Shown here: positions 13,715-21,231 of the stretch, one piece after another | Layout of the letters: every line of letters begins with the position of its first letter | How positions within the stretch are numbered: the stretch's first letter is position 1 | Origin: a virus | Strand: one strand, 5' to 3' | DNA length: 44,022 nucleotides | Virus record (IMG/VR): IMGVR_UViG_3300047163_000078 | Location: 1 to 44,022 of that record | Position numbers and translations under genes: made by a program | The notes under the pieces: generated by a model | Seen by the model: the letters and a program-made list of their open reading frames with translations, nothing else | The model's database searches: none | Told to the model about the DNA's origin: nothing

Positions 13715-15013
13715 ATGATGAATCGAACCGCAGTCCGAAGCCTGTTGGAAAGCCGTTGCGGCGGCAATCGGCAGGAGTTCATCCGCCGCGTATCCCACTA
13801 CATGGGGTTGACGGACGCCAACGGCCGGAAGTATCTCGACCGGGCCGGCAACCCGGAGCTTCGCAATCCCCGCGAGGGCAGCGGCAGCGAATTCCCGCGC
13901 ATGCGAGCCGACGAGTTCTCGCTGCGTTCGCTGTGGGAGGGGCTTGTCGGCGAAGACACGATCGAGAGCCACTGCCGACCGAACATGATTGAGCGGGCGC
14001 TAATCGAAGACAATGGAGCGGGAGCCGTGCCGGCATCCGCGTTTGCCGATATCAACGCCTGGACCGCCGTGACCTCAGGGCTGTTGGAAATCAGCATCCT
14101 CGAGCAATGGCGGGCACCCGAATTCATCGGTGATATTCTCTGCCCGCCAAAGATGACCAAGATGGCGGAAGGGCGCAAGATCATCGGTTCGACGCGAATC
14201 GGCAATCAGGCCGAACCTCGTCAGCCATTGATGCCGACGAAGCGAGTACAGATCGGCGAACGCTGGGTGACTCAGCCGCGAACCGTCGAAGGAGCAGCGG
14301 CCATCGAAGTGTCTCAGGAAGCCGTCTTTTTCGACCTGACCGGCGAAGTGACGGAAGAGGCCGGCAACGTTGGTTTTTGGGTTGGCTACGAAAAGGAGCT
14401 GTTGCAAATCGACGGCTTCATCGGAGTGACGAACACCTACACCTACAAGGGCAACAACTACAACACCTACATCACGGGCGGCTACTACAACAATCTGATT
14501 ACCGGCAACGATCTCCAATATCACGAAAACATCCTGACCGACGAACTGGCGTTCCGGGATATGATCGACCCGGAAACCAATACTCGCGTCTTGATCCAGC
14601 CGAATACGATCCTCTGCCAACGCGAGCGGAAATACATCGCCGATCTGTTGGTCGGCGGCGGCGAATACCAGCACCGGACCGCACCGGGAGCGACGGCGAC
14701 CGATCAGTCGATCCGCCGCGGCGACAACCCCTGGAAAGGCCGATACCGCGTCATCGAATCGCCTCTGGTCTATCAGCGAATCACGGACGCGACAGGCCTT
14801 AACGTCTCGACAACGAACGCCGGCAAATACTGGTGGCTGTTCGAGTCTGGCAAGGTGGCGGAGTGGAGCCAAAACTGGCCGTTGCGGGTCCAGACAGCCG
14901 CGCCGAACCAAGTGGACATGATCGACCGCGGCGTTGTGCTGTTCGTCAAGGCGGATCAGCGCGGCGTTGTGACGATCTTGGAGCCGCGCCGATCAGTGAT
15001 GAACACGAACTGA
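13715..15013 (+). CDS. Major capsid protein
   Basis: 432 residues from the ATG at 13715, chosen for GGAG 8 bases upstream; a GTG at 13706 is also open. Position after protease/scaffold and decoration, length, and sequence features (helical N-terminal region rich in charged residues, then FIGDILCPPKMTK, RTVEGAAAIEVSQEAVFFDLTGEV, ALGV-like loops replaced by TYTYKGNNYNTYITGGYYNN, and a C-terminal NQVDMIDRGVVLFVKADQRG) fit a capsid protein of the HK97 fold family. The N-terminal ~100 residues may be a scaffold-like arm removed by the protease. Exact family not confirmed. Confidence 0.75.
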   Translation: MMNRTAVRSLLESRCGGNRQEFIRRVSHYMGLTDANGRKYLDRAGNPELRNPREGSGSEFPRMRADEFSLRSLWEGLVGEDTIESHCRPNMIERALIEDNGAGAVPASAFADINAWTAVTSGLLEISILEQWRAPEFIGDILCPPKMTKMAEGRKIIGSTRIGNQAEPRQPLMPTKRVQIGERWVTQPRTVEGAAAIEVSQEAVFFDLTGEVTEEAGNVGFWVGYEKELLQIDGFIGVTNTYTYKGNNYNTYITGGYYNNLITGNDLQYHENILTDELAFRDMIDPETNTRVLIQPNTILCQRERKYIADLLVGGGEYQHRTAPGATATDQSIRRGDNPWKGRYRVIESPLVYQRITDATGLNVSTTNAGKYWWLFESGKVAEWSQNWPLRVQTAAPNQVDMIDRGVVLFVKADQRGVVTILEPRRSVMNTN

Positions 15014-15061
15014 ACTGCGTTTGACCGAAACACGACAACGGAATAGATCAGAGGATTGATC

Positions 15062-15481
15062 ATGGCCAGCGAAATCGAGAAAGTGGACCTGTCGGCAGCA
15101 ACTGCTCCGTTGTCTCCGGATGCCGAAATCGCCTTGCTCAAGGCGGAAATCGAACGGCTGAAAAAGAAGTCAATCCAAGATGAGGCCGACGTTGAACTGT
15201 TGTTCCACGAAAATGCCTTGCTCAAAAGCCGAGCGGAAACGGCTGAAGCGGAAACGGACAAGGCGTTAGCGGCGAACCCTGCCGCGCCGGTCGACGGAAA
15301 TCCGAAGCAAAAATACCTCGTCAACATCGTCAATGGGCCGTCTTGGATTGTGGAAGCCACTCATCCGCTGTTCGCCGAGGATGCGTTCAAGGCCGCCACA
15401 GGCTTGCGCAGTTCCGCCGAGCGACCGCAGATCAGCGAATACAACGGGCCGCTGCCGGTTGGCCGATTCATTGATCGCTGA
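15062..15481 (+). CDS. Coiled-coil structural protein
   Basis: 139 residues from the ATG at 15062 with AGAGGA in front. Residues 15-70 form a strong coiled coil (AEIALLKAEIERLKKKSIQDEADVELLF with heptads). The C-terminal 45 residues (KYLVNIVNGPSWIVEATHPLFAEDAFKAATG) form a small domain. Small proteins with this layout follow the capsid gene in many phages and may be head-to-tail or head-surface components. Function inferred from position only. Confidence 0.55.
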   Translation: MASEIEKVDLSAATAPLSPDAEIALLKAEIERLKKKSIQDEADVELLFHENALLKSRAETAEAETDKALAANPAAPVDGNPKQKYLVNIVNGPSWIVEATHPLFAEDAFKAATGLRSSAERPQISEYNGPLPVGRFIDR

Positions 15482-15488
15482 TCGGGGG

Positions 15489-15740
15489 ATGACGATGGCC
15501 GATTCAACCGACGTCCTCAGCCTCAAGCAATCGAGATCAAACATCATCGCCGTGGTTGCGGCCAAAACCGAAGCTTGGGTGGCGTCCGGTTGCCCGCCGA
15601 CGTATTCGATCGATGGTGCCAGTTATCAATGGGATGATTGGCTCAAAACGAAAATGGATGAAGTCGACAAGCTTACCCAGATGATTCAGAAGCTTTCTCA
15701 ACCGTGGATTATCCGAAGCCGCGGGGCCGCAACGGGGTGA
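15489..15740 (+). CDS. Small hypothetical structural-region protein
   Basis: 83 residues, ATG at 15489 after GGGGG (an ATG at 15495 is also possible). The middle reads PPTYSIDGASYQWDDWLKTKMDEVDKLTQMIQKL, a short Tyr/Trp-rich turn then an amphipathic helix. I have seen this kind of YSIDG...W..WL motif in small phage head-region proteins, but cannot name a function. It overlaps nothing and is followed closely by the next gene. Confidence 0.6.
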   Translation: MTMADSTDVLSLKQSRSNIIAVVAAKTEAWVASGCPPTYSIDGASYQWDDWLKTKMDEVDKLTQMIQKLSQPWIIRSRGAATG

Positions 15741-15744
15741 TTGA

Positions 15745-16098
15745 ATGGCCTCTTATAGCACTCCGATCAACGCATCGGCCGACGGAGACAACACGATTGT
15801 CGCTGCCAAACCGGGCATGCGCATCCGCGTTCTCGGCTATGTGGCAATTGCAAACTCTGTTGTCGCCGCTCAGTTCTTCTCCGGTGCCAGCTCCAATAAC
15901 AACCCTCTGACCGGGCCGATGCAATGCGGAACATCTTCTGATTCCGGCGGCCTTGTCGCCCCGCTCACGCCTCCGATCCCGATGGGCCGCGATGCGTGGT
16001 TTGTCACCGGACCTGGGCAAGCGTTGATACTGAACCTGTCTTCTGCCGTGCAAGTCTCTGGGCATCTTAGTTACGATTATATGCCGCCAACGACATGA
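15745..16098 (+). CDS. Small beta-rich structural protein
   Basis: 117 residues. Ser/Ala/Val-rich with repeated short beta segments (MRIRVLGYVAIANSVVAAQFFSG, AWFVTGPGQALILNLSSAVQVSGHLSYDY). This resembles phage proteins that decorate capsids or join head and tail. The protein at 17566 in the same cluster has a similar style and length (128 residues), so they may be distant paralogues. No specific function is supported. Confidence 0.55.
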   Translation: MASYSTPINASADGDNTIVAAKPGMRIRVLGYVAIANSVVAAQFFSGASSNNNPLTGPMQCGTSSDSGGLVAPLTPPIPMGRDAWFVTGPGQALILNLSSAVQVSGHLSYDYMPPTT

Positions 16099-16108
16099 GG
16101 TGATTATC

Positions 16109-16243
16109 ATGTCGTTGACAACATGCGGTGCCGGCGGAACGACCACGAGCAGCGGTCCAGTTCCATCCAACGCCATGCGCGATGCCAATACCGGCAGCAT
16201 TCTGCGCGACGCCAACAACGACAAACCTCTGACCGTTTCGTGA
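16109..16243 (+). CDS. 44-residue hypothetical protein
   Basis: ATG at 16109 after GAGGTGATTATC; the peptide is Thr/Ser/Gly-rich at the start (MSLTTCGAGGTTTSSG) and ends SILRDANNDKPLTVS. It fits the gap between two genes with its own ribosome-binding site and a following AGGAC site, so it is probably translated. No homology is recognisable. Confidence 0.5.
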   Translation: MSLTTCGAGGTTTSSGPVPSNAMRDANTGSILRDANNDKPLTVS

Positions 16244-16253
16244 GGACAAAATC

Positions 16254-16901
16254 ATGAGCAGCAGCTTCTTGGCAGGACAGATACCGGCATGTGTAGCGGA
16301 CGGTTCCGACAACTTCGGGCCGTCGACGCTCTATACCATTGACGACATTGGCTACCCTTTCATACAAGCGCCGGACACGGATGGGGCGTTCGGCTTCAGC
16401 AACGGCATTCCGACTGTGTTGGGCGGGTTCAGCGTAGTCAACGGGAATACGACTCTTGATGATGGCGCAATCTTCACAGACGGCTACGGCGACTTAACCA
16501 CCCAGGGTTTGATCGTATCTAATAACATTGGCAACGGTAACTTACAGGTCTCCGGCTACGTTATTGACGCGGATAACATGATCAGTATCGACCCCAATAA
16601 CCGCCAACTCATCACAAACAATGGAGTGGAGTATGTAGCTGTTATTGATTGGAGCGGTAATAACCCTGACGCCGCTTACCTGTCATTCGACACCGCTGGG
16701 AACGCTACGTTCAGCGGCAATTCGACAACGAACGATAACCTCTATGTGGGTGGTTCATCACAACTAGACAACGGGACGATATCGACAGACGGTGACGGTA
16801 ATTTTACCGCCGCGTCCCTTAATGCATCCAACGGCTTTAGTGGCACTGGAATTTACACTCACTTCACCGTCGTGAACGGTATTATTACGTCAGCCTCTTA
16901 A
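16254..16901 (+). CDS. Fibre-like protein with two beta-repeat units
   Basis: 215 residues, Asn/Gly/Ser-rich. Two similar units are visible: LDDGAIFTDGYGDLTTQGL and LDNGTISTDGDGNFTAASL, about 95 residues apart, each following a VVNGN- or TNDNLY-type segment. This DG-x-G-x-x-T pattern occurs in trimeric beta-helical fibre shafts that end in repeats. It lies among head genes rather than at the tail end, so it could be a head fibre that binds host surface or debris. Codon use looks less GC-rich than its neighbours, consistent with acquisition. Confidence 0.55.
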   Translation: MSSSFLAGQIPACVADGSDNFGPSTLYTIDDIGYPFIQAPDTDGAFGFSNGIPTVLGGFSVVNGNTTLDDGAIFTDGYGDLTTQGLIVSNNIGNGNLQVSGYVIDADNMISIDPNNRQLITNNGVEYVAVIDWSGNNPDAAYLSFDTAGNATFSGNSTTNDNLYVGGSSQLDNGTISTDGDGNFTAASLNASNGFSGTGIYTHFTVVNGIITSAS

Positions 16902-16914
16902 CAAGGAGTTTCTC

Positions 16915-17277
16915 ATGATCGGAATTCAGTTCAACTTGGCGAATGACCCGGAGAATCCGGGCTCGTCGATCAACAACGCGTTTGCCGCGATCACCGGCAT
17001 TCAAATGAACCCCGGCAGTCCCGGCAATGGAACCGTGACGTTTGCGATCTATCGCAGTCAAGCGGCCGCAGTGGCCGGTGGAATGCCGTTGCCGAACACC
17101 AACCAGCAGGGGATGTTCGGAGCCATGTCGGTGCGGGTCCCCGTAACACCGAACGGCAGCGACAAGAGCATCCCGGCCGCGACGGTCGTTGCTGACGGGG
17201 CCACGCGGGCGGCGATCTGCGCGGCGGCACTGGCGGCGGCATCGGCAGCGTTTCCAGGCGGGACGGTTACGACGTAA
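16915..17277 (+). CDS. Hypothetical structural-region protein
   Basis: 120 residues starting at an ATG with AAGGAG six bases upstream. The first 50 residues read as a small beta domain (GIQFNLANDPENPGSS, GTVTFAIYRSQ); the end is an Ala-rich helix (RAAICAAALAAASAAFPGG). No family is known to me. It sits between two fibre-like genes and may be accessory to them. Confidence 0.55.
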   Translation: MIGIQFNLANDPENPGSSINNAFAAITGIQMNPGSPGNGTVTFAIYRSQAAAVAGGMPLPNTNQQGMFGAMSVRVPVTPNGSDKSIPAATVVADGATRAAICAAALAAASAAFPGGTVTT

Positions 17278-17320
17278 CTGGCCGCGACAACTCAACCGGG
17301 AGGAGCGGGCGGCCTGGGAA

Positions 17321-17509
17321 GTGTGGCTCTCGGGTGACGGAATCCAGTGGAACGGGCCAGCAATCGCCTCGTTCCCAGCGAACCCGGCGAGCGCGTTATA
17401 CACGCTTACGACCACCGTTCCGCCGAACAGCACGCTTGCAGTGGTGCGGTACAACTCCGCCACAGGCATTCGGAGCAATCCGAACGCTTGCAAGGTGAGT
17501 ATTGCGTGA
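17321..17509 (+). CDS. Small beta-sandwich-like protein (start uncertain)
   Basis: About 62 residues from a GTG at 17321. The sequence WLSGDGIQWNGPAIASFPANPASALYTLTTTVPPNSTLAVVRYNS reads like a compact Ig-like beta domain. No ATG is available; a GGGAGGAG sequence is 16 bases upstream of this GTG, which is farther than usual, so the true start could differ. An upstream extension in frame would overlap the previous gene. Confidence 0.45.
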   Translation: MWLSGDGIQWNGPAIASFPANPASALYTLTTTVPPNSTLAVVRYNSATGIRSNPNACKVSIA

Positions 17510-17565
17510 TCGGATTTCGGGGTTGGGGCTCGCGGTGATCGCGGATTAACCAATAGGAGAATCGT

Positions 17566-17952
17566 ATGGGCAACACGCTAACGCTGCAAACCGTCATTGA
17601 CGACGGCAGCGGCCAGAAGATCATCACGACCGTGGAATACGAGGGGACTCTCGGAATGGGGGCCGTCTACAACGTGGCCGCCAACACGACCAACCAGGAG
17701 CAAGTTATCGCTCTGGTTCGCGCCGACATCAAGCTGCTTGTCATCGTCTGTTCCGTCGCCATGACGATCAAAACCAACTCTACCTCTTCGCCGGGCAACA
17801 CCATCACCGTTCCAGCCAACACCCCGTACATTTGGGCAAGCGCCGACGGGATGATTCCTGATCCGCTGTCGGCGGACATTACGGCCCTCTACCTCACAAA
17901 CGCCGGATCGGTGGCCGGAACGTGCAGCTTGTGGGCGATCATGCAGCAATGA
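17566..17952 (+). CDS. Small beta-rich structural protein
   Basis: 128 residues with AGGAG before the ATG. Alternating hydrophobic segments (LLVIVCSVAMTIKTNSTSSPGNTITVPANTPYIWASADGM, DITALYLTNAGSVAGTCSLWAIMQQ) are typical of phage decoration or fibre-associated beta domains. It resembles the protein at 15745 in general composition. Function not assigned. Confidence 0.55.
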   Translation: MGNTLTLQTVIDDGSGQKIITTVEYEGTLGMGAVYNVAANTTNQEQVIALVRADIKLLVIVCSVAMTIKTNSTSSPGNTITVPANTPYIWASADGMIPDPLSADITALYLTNAGSVAGTCSLWAIMQQ

Positions 17953-17962
17953 GGCTTCAGCC

Positions 17963-18634
17963 GTGGGACCGTTCGCCGCTTCGATCGTGAACGATTACCA
18001 GTCGTGGGACGACCGCGAATCGGTCGCTTACACATCTGTAAAAAATTCCGGGAACGTCGAATACTCGCTCACGGATTGCCTTCGCCGGCCGCTCAATTTT
18101 AAGGAGTTGGCGGCCAGCGGCGGCGTGTATACAAGCCAAGATCGCGTTTGGCTTGTGCCAGCGGCGATCCTGCCGAGCGGATTGAACGGAGTAGCAGACC
18201 TTAAGCCAGCCGACTTCTTGACGGACGGCGACAGCGTTCAGTGGACCGTGTTGGAATGTGCCTGGAACACGTTACAGACGTGGTGGAGATTGGTGACGCG
18301 AAATATCGTTTTGGCCTACGATCTGCGGTCGACCTTAAGCATAATCAACCCCATCAACAATCAGGACGCGAGCGGCAACCGCATTCCGAATTACAACGTT
18401 GAGCCGGCCTACTCGAATGTGCCGTGCCGGATTCAGGAGCAGGAGGGCAACGTTGCGGAATTGCTGGGAAAACAGGAGATCAAGCGGACGTTCATCGCCT
18501 ACATCGGCCAGCGCGTGACCGTCACACGCGAGAGCCGGGTAATCAGCGGCGGGGTGAATTATCAGGTGACCGGTTACCGCAACCCGGACCGGATCGACAT
18601 GCTGATGGAGCTAAACCTCGAAATCATCCCGTAA
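17963..18634 (+). CDS. Probable head-tail connector (neck) protein
   Basis: 223 residues from a GTG at 17963, with GAGG upstream. Residues 15-110 contain a domain with SLTDCLRRPLNFKELAASGGVYTSQDRVWLVP; residues 150-223 (CRIQEQEGNVAELLGKQEIKRTFIAYIGQRVTVTRESRVISGGVNYQVTGYRNPDRID) read as a beta-barrel like phage head-closure (stopper) proteins. Position immediately before HK97 gp10-like and terminator-like genes supports a neck role. Confidence 0.6.
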   Translation: MGPFAASIVNDYQSWDDRESVAYTSVKNSGNVEYSLTDCLRRPLNFKELAASGGVYTSQDRVWLVPAAILPSGLNGVADLKPADFLTDGDSVQWTVLECAWNTLQTWWRLVTRNIVLAYDLRSTLSIINPINNQDASGNRIPNYNVEPAYSNVPCRIQEQEGNVAELLGKQEIKRTFIAYIGQRVTVTRESRVISGGVNYQVTGYRNPDRIDMLMELNLEIIP

Positions 18635-18636
18635 GT

Positions 18637-18652
18637 CGGAATCGAGTAAAAT
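18637..18652 (+). promoter_or_regulatory. Promoter-like motif CGGAATC-N3-TAAAAT, 6 bases before the next ATG
   Basis: Third copy of the CGGAATC-N3-TA(A/T)(A/G)AT arrangement (see 4667, 11518). It ends 6 bases before the ATG at 18659, with no ribosome-binding site between. It lies in the short gap after the connector gene and could re-start transcription of the tail genes. Confidence 0.5.
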
Positions 18653-18658
18653 CGGTGT

Positions 18659-19072
18659 ATGGATTCGGGAGCGGACCTATGGACAGGCGACGAGCTAAAA
18701 CGGCAACTGGAACTGCGCATGGCCGAAATGTTGCTGCGGGCCGCAATCACCCTGGAGAAAGAATCCAGGGAAGATTACGCTGGCATGGCCAATCCGTCGC
18801 CACACAAAAAGCCAGCCCCGAAAGGTTCGTTCCCGGCCGTCCGAACCGGTCACCTGCGCGACGGCATTATCCATCAGCCGACGTCGCTCGCGGCGATCGT
18901 GGCGGACGGGCTCAAGATCAAAGTCGGCTACCGGGCCGCGGCATTCTACGGTATCGCCCTCGGCAACCGCGGCTGGAAGTGGCTAGCCGACACGCTGGCG
19001 GATCATGAGTCGGCCATCCGGGCCGAGCTTGGCGGCGTGGCCGGCGGCATCAATGTGGGGAGCAACCCTTGA
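18659..19072 (+). CDS. HK97 gp10-like head-tail joining / neck protein
   Basis: 137 residues. The helical start (LKRQLELRMAEMLLRAAITLEKESREDYAG), then HKKPAPKGSFPAVRTGHLRDGI and a C-terminal VGYRAAAFYGIALGNRGWKWLADTL is the usual layout of gp10-type tail completion proteins, which join the tail to the neck. It overlaps the next gene by 4 bases (TTGA). It may be translated from a leaderless transcript. Confidence 0.7.
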   Translation: MDSGADLWTGDELKRQLELRMAEMLLRAAITLEKESREDYAGMANPSPHKKPAPKGSFPAVRTGHLRDGIIHQPTSLAAIVADGLKIKVGYRAAAFYGIALGNRGWKWLADTLADHESAIRAELGGVAGGINVGSNP

Positions 19073-19497
19073 TCGTTACCCCCGACGATGTTTTGGCCGG
19101 AGTACTGGCCATTTGGAAAAGTTCTCCGGTTGCCGCCGAAGTTCCGGGCGGTTTGCATCATGGGAGAATTCCCAACGATGCCGACACTCCCTACGCCCTG
19201 ATGAAAGTGACGCCGGGCGCACGAATGGAATTCAGCGGCAAGGCTTATTGCCAGGCGTTCACCGTGACGATCGGCATCTATGCTTCGGCGGCCAGCCCGA
19301 GAACTGGCAAGAAAGCGAATCTGTTGATGAGCCTATTGGACCGGACGCAAGGATTGACGGTTCCTAATGCCGACAGTGTGTTGACCGTGAAGCCGGCTCT
19401 GGGAAAGCTCGAGTTGGCCGCCGAAATGCAAAACTCAAATAATGTGCTGATCGATTCGGCGGCGTGGGAAATCATGATCCAAGGGAGCCGGCCATGA
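19069..19497 (+). CDS. Probable tail terminator protein
   Basis: 142 residues from a TTG at 19069 that overlaps the previous stop. The beta-alpha layout (HHGRIPNDADTPYALMKVTPGARMEFSGKAYCQAFTVTIGIYA) is that of the gpU/HK97-type terminators that cap the tail tube. Position between the gp10-like protein and the tube gene supports this. TTG start is inferred from the coupled overlap. Confidence 0.6.
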   Translation: MIVTPDDVLAGVLAIWKSSPVAAEVPGGLHHGRIPNDADTPYALMKVTPGARMEFSGKAYCQAFTVTIGIYASAASPRTGKKANLLMSLLDRTQGLTVPNADSVLTVKPALGKLELAAEMQNSNNVLIDSAAWEIMIQGSRP

Positions 19498-20051
19498 GCG
19501 CCACGCTGAATTTGAATATCGAAATCGCCGGTTCCGGGAGCCTGACCGATATTCCGGCAACGATTAACAGCGTTGAGGAATCGGGAACGGTCGGCAGCGG
19601 CAGTTTCGGGGGGCCGAATGATATCAACCTGATTCTATCGCCGGGGACGGGCAACCTCCAAGCGAACCAATGGTACCTGTGCCGACGGACCTGCGATGCA
19701 ACGTCAAGCGACAACCTCAACCTGAACGACGCCACGTCTGGAATCGTCAACGGATTGGGACAGCATTTGGAACTTGCCCAGGTCACGGCGATCATTATCG
19801 CTTTGACCGCTCCGGACGGGACGCTTACGCTGCGGGTTGGTCCGCAAGGCGTGTCGGACGCATGGAAAGGCCCGTTCGAAGGAGTTGGGTCGACCTGTTA
19901 TCTCAACGTGACCGACTTTGCTGTATTGGCGGGCCGCTTCGGCGACGGTCTCGGAACGGTAACGGACACGACGGCGAACATCCTCGGCATCAGCAACCCA
20001 GGCGCAACAAACATCACCTACGACATCTGGATCATCGGAATCGAAGGATAA
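19494..20051 (+). CDS. Hypothetical tail-region beta protein
   Basis: 185 residues from the ATG at 19494 (ATGA overlap). Mainly beta (LNLNIEIAGSGSLTDIPATINSVE, QVTAIIIALTAPDGTLTLRVGP, TNITYDIWIIGIEG), with a Gly/Asn-rich loop region. It lies between terminator and tube genes, where a second tube-like or tail-spike base protein may occur. In composition it is like the decoration proteins upstream. Function uncertain. Confidence 0.6.
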   Translation: MSATLNLNIEIAGSGSLTDIPATINSVEESGTVGSGSFGGPNDINLILSPGTGNLQANQWYLCRRTCDATSSDNLNLNDATSGIVNGLGQHLELAQVTAIIIALTAPDGTLTLRVGPQGVSDAWKGPFEGVGSTCYLNVTDFAVLAGRFGDGLGTVTDTTANILGISNPGATNITYDIWIIGIEG

Positions 20052-20065
20052 GGAGGGCAACGATC

Positions 20066-20452
20066 ATGCCTCAATTTCGCTCGGGCAACGGCGGTTATGT
20101 GGAGCTGTCGGCGGACGGAATGAACTGGACCGAAATGGATACCGCCGTTTGGGATTTAACCGAAGATATAAAAGACGTCGAAAACACTCATTCGGGGACG
20201 GGTGGCGACACGAACTACGAGGCTGTTGTAAACGACAACTCGTCAACCGTGGAGCTTCCGTGGGATGAAGACAATCCGCCCGATGTGGTGGTGTTGATCG
20301 GGTACAAAATATTCGTCCGCTTTAAGCATGGTGATGGGACGGTCGTGAAGCAGCTGAGCAATACCCTGTTCAAATCGCTCAAGACTCACGACGACAACGC
20401 GGCCGACATCGTGCGCGTAACGATGGAATTGAAAGGCGGGTCCAAATCGTGA
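20066..20452 (+). CDS. Probable tail tube (major tail) protein
   Basis: 128 residues from the ATG at 20066 with AAGGAGGGC in front. Features fit a short siphovirus tube protein: GNGGYVELSADGMNWTEM, a DTNYEAVVNDNSSTVELPWD loop and ADIVRVTMELKGGSKS beta strand end. It is directly followed by the tail chaperone gene with its frameshift, the normal order tube-chaperone-tape measure. Small for the family, so moderate certainty. Confidence 0.55.
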   Translation: MPQFRSGNGGYVELSADGMNWTEMDTAVWDLTEDIKDVENTHSGTGGDTNYEAVVNDNSSTVELPWDEDNPPDVVVLIGYKIFVRFKHGDGTVVKQLSNTLFKSLKTHDDNAADIVRVTMELKGGSKS

Positions 20453-20934
20453 TCGACAACGACAAACAAACGGCAGCCGTCGCCGCTCCGGGTGCGGTCG
20501 AGATCGGCGGCAAAACCTATCTGGTTGTGCCACCGACGCCGGCGATGGAGCTGATGATCCGGTCCGAATTCAAGCGCATGTGCGCGGCCAGGATGAAAAC
20601 ACCGCTGCAATCCATCGCCGCCGATCTGCAGCAGCTCCCGCCCGCGTACGCGAAAATGGCGATTGATGCGGCCGTTGCTCAGCAATCATCGAACGCCGGC
20701 AACGTTGAGCCGTCCGATGAAATGATCGTGGAGCAGATTTTCACGCGGGAAGGTACCGCGTTCCGGTTCTGGGCGCAAGCCAGATCGATTCAACCGGAAT
20801 TGACGCTCGAAGAAGCGTGCCAACTCATCACTGCCGAGAACTTCGCGGATGTGCTGGCGCGGCTGATCGACGTCTGCCAACCGGCAAAAAAAAAGCCGAT
20901 GGAACAATTTCCGGCATTCGTCAACGGTGGTTGA
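20449..20934 (+). CDS. Tail assembly chaperone, short form (gpG-like)
   Basis: 161 residues, GTG start at 20449 overlapping the previous stop. Mainly helical (MELMIRSEFKRMCAARMK, DEMIVEQIFTREGTAFRFWAQARS, LTLEEACQLITAENFADVLARLIDVC) with a Lys-rich end. As in lambda G, the gene ends just after a slippery run of nine A residues, where a fraction of ribosomes shift -1 into the next frame. Chaperones of this type bind the tape measure during tail assembly. Confidence 0.7.
   Translation: MIDNDKQTAAVAAPGAVEIGGKTYLVVPPTPAMELMIRSEFKRMCAARMKTPLQSIAADLQQLPPAYAKMAIDAAVAQQSSNAGNVEPSDEMIVEQIFTREGTAFRFWAQARSIQPELTLEEACQLITAENFADVLARLIDVCQPAKKKPMEQFPAFVNGG
20886..20895 (+). other. Programmed -1 frameshift site in the tail chaperone gene
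   Basis: Nine A followed by G (20886-20895) in frame 0 reads GCA AAA AAA AAG, giving the classic heptamer A AAA AAG at 20889-20895. A -1 shift enters the frame that runs open to 21230. The frame-0 stop is 37 bases later (TGA at 20932). The position, direction and product match the G/GT frameshift of lambda and most siphoviruses. Confidence 0.75.
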
Positions 20935-21230
20935 GCTATCAGGAAAACTGTTGGTCAACCGATTGGGCAACTCTTTACCGGAGAGCGATCGCCGGTGGCC
21001 GATCGATTGCGGACCTGATGGCGTTCACGGTTGGCCAGTGGTTGACGCTGTTGACCGCGAGCAAAGAAACGGTTCTGACGCATACATCGGCGGAATCGTT
21101 CATCCGCTGGCGAAACGTGCAACGGGCGAGAAAAGGATTGCCGCCGTTGCCCGAAAAGAAGCCGGCCGCAACAAAACCGAAACAGATGCCGCAAGCAACC
21201 GCCCGAAACAATCGCTCGAGGAAAACGTGA
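20895..21230 (+). CDS. Tail assembly chaperone extension (gpT-like), reached by -1 frameshift
   Basis: From the slippery site the -1 frame gives about 111 residues beginning ADGTISGIRQRW. It contains WLSYQENCWSTDWATLYRRAIAGGRSIADLMAFTVGQWLTLL and a basic, Pro-rich end. Added to the 149 upstream residues it makes a fusion of about 260 residues. No ribosome-binding site suits an independent start. The long form normally recruits tail tube to tape measure. Confidence 0.7.
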   Translation, partial: ADGTISGIRQRWLSYQENCWSTDWATLYRRAIAGGRSIADLMAFTVGQWLTLLTASKETVLTHTSAESFIRWRNVQRARKGLPPLPEKKPAATKPKQMPQATARNNRSRKT

Positions 21231-21231
21231 C

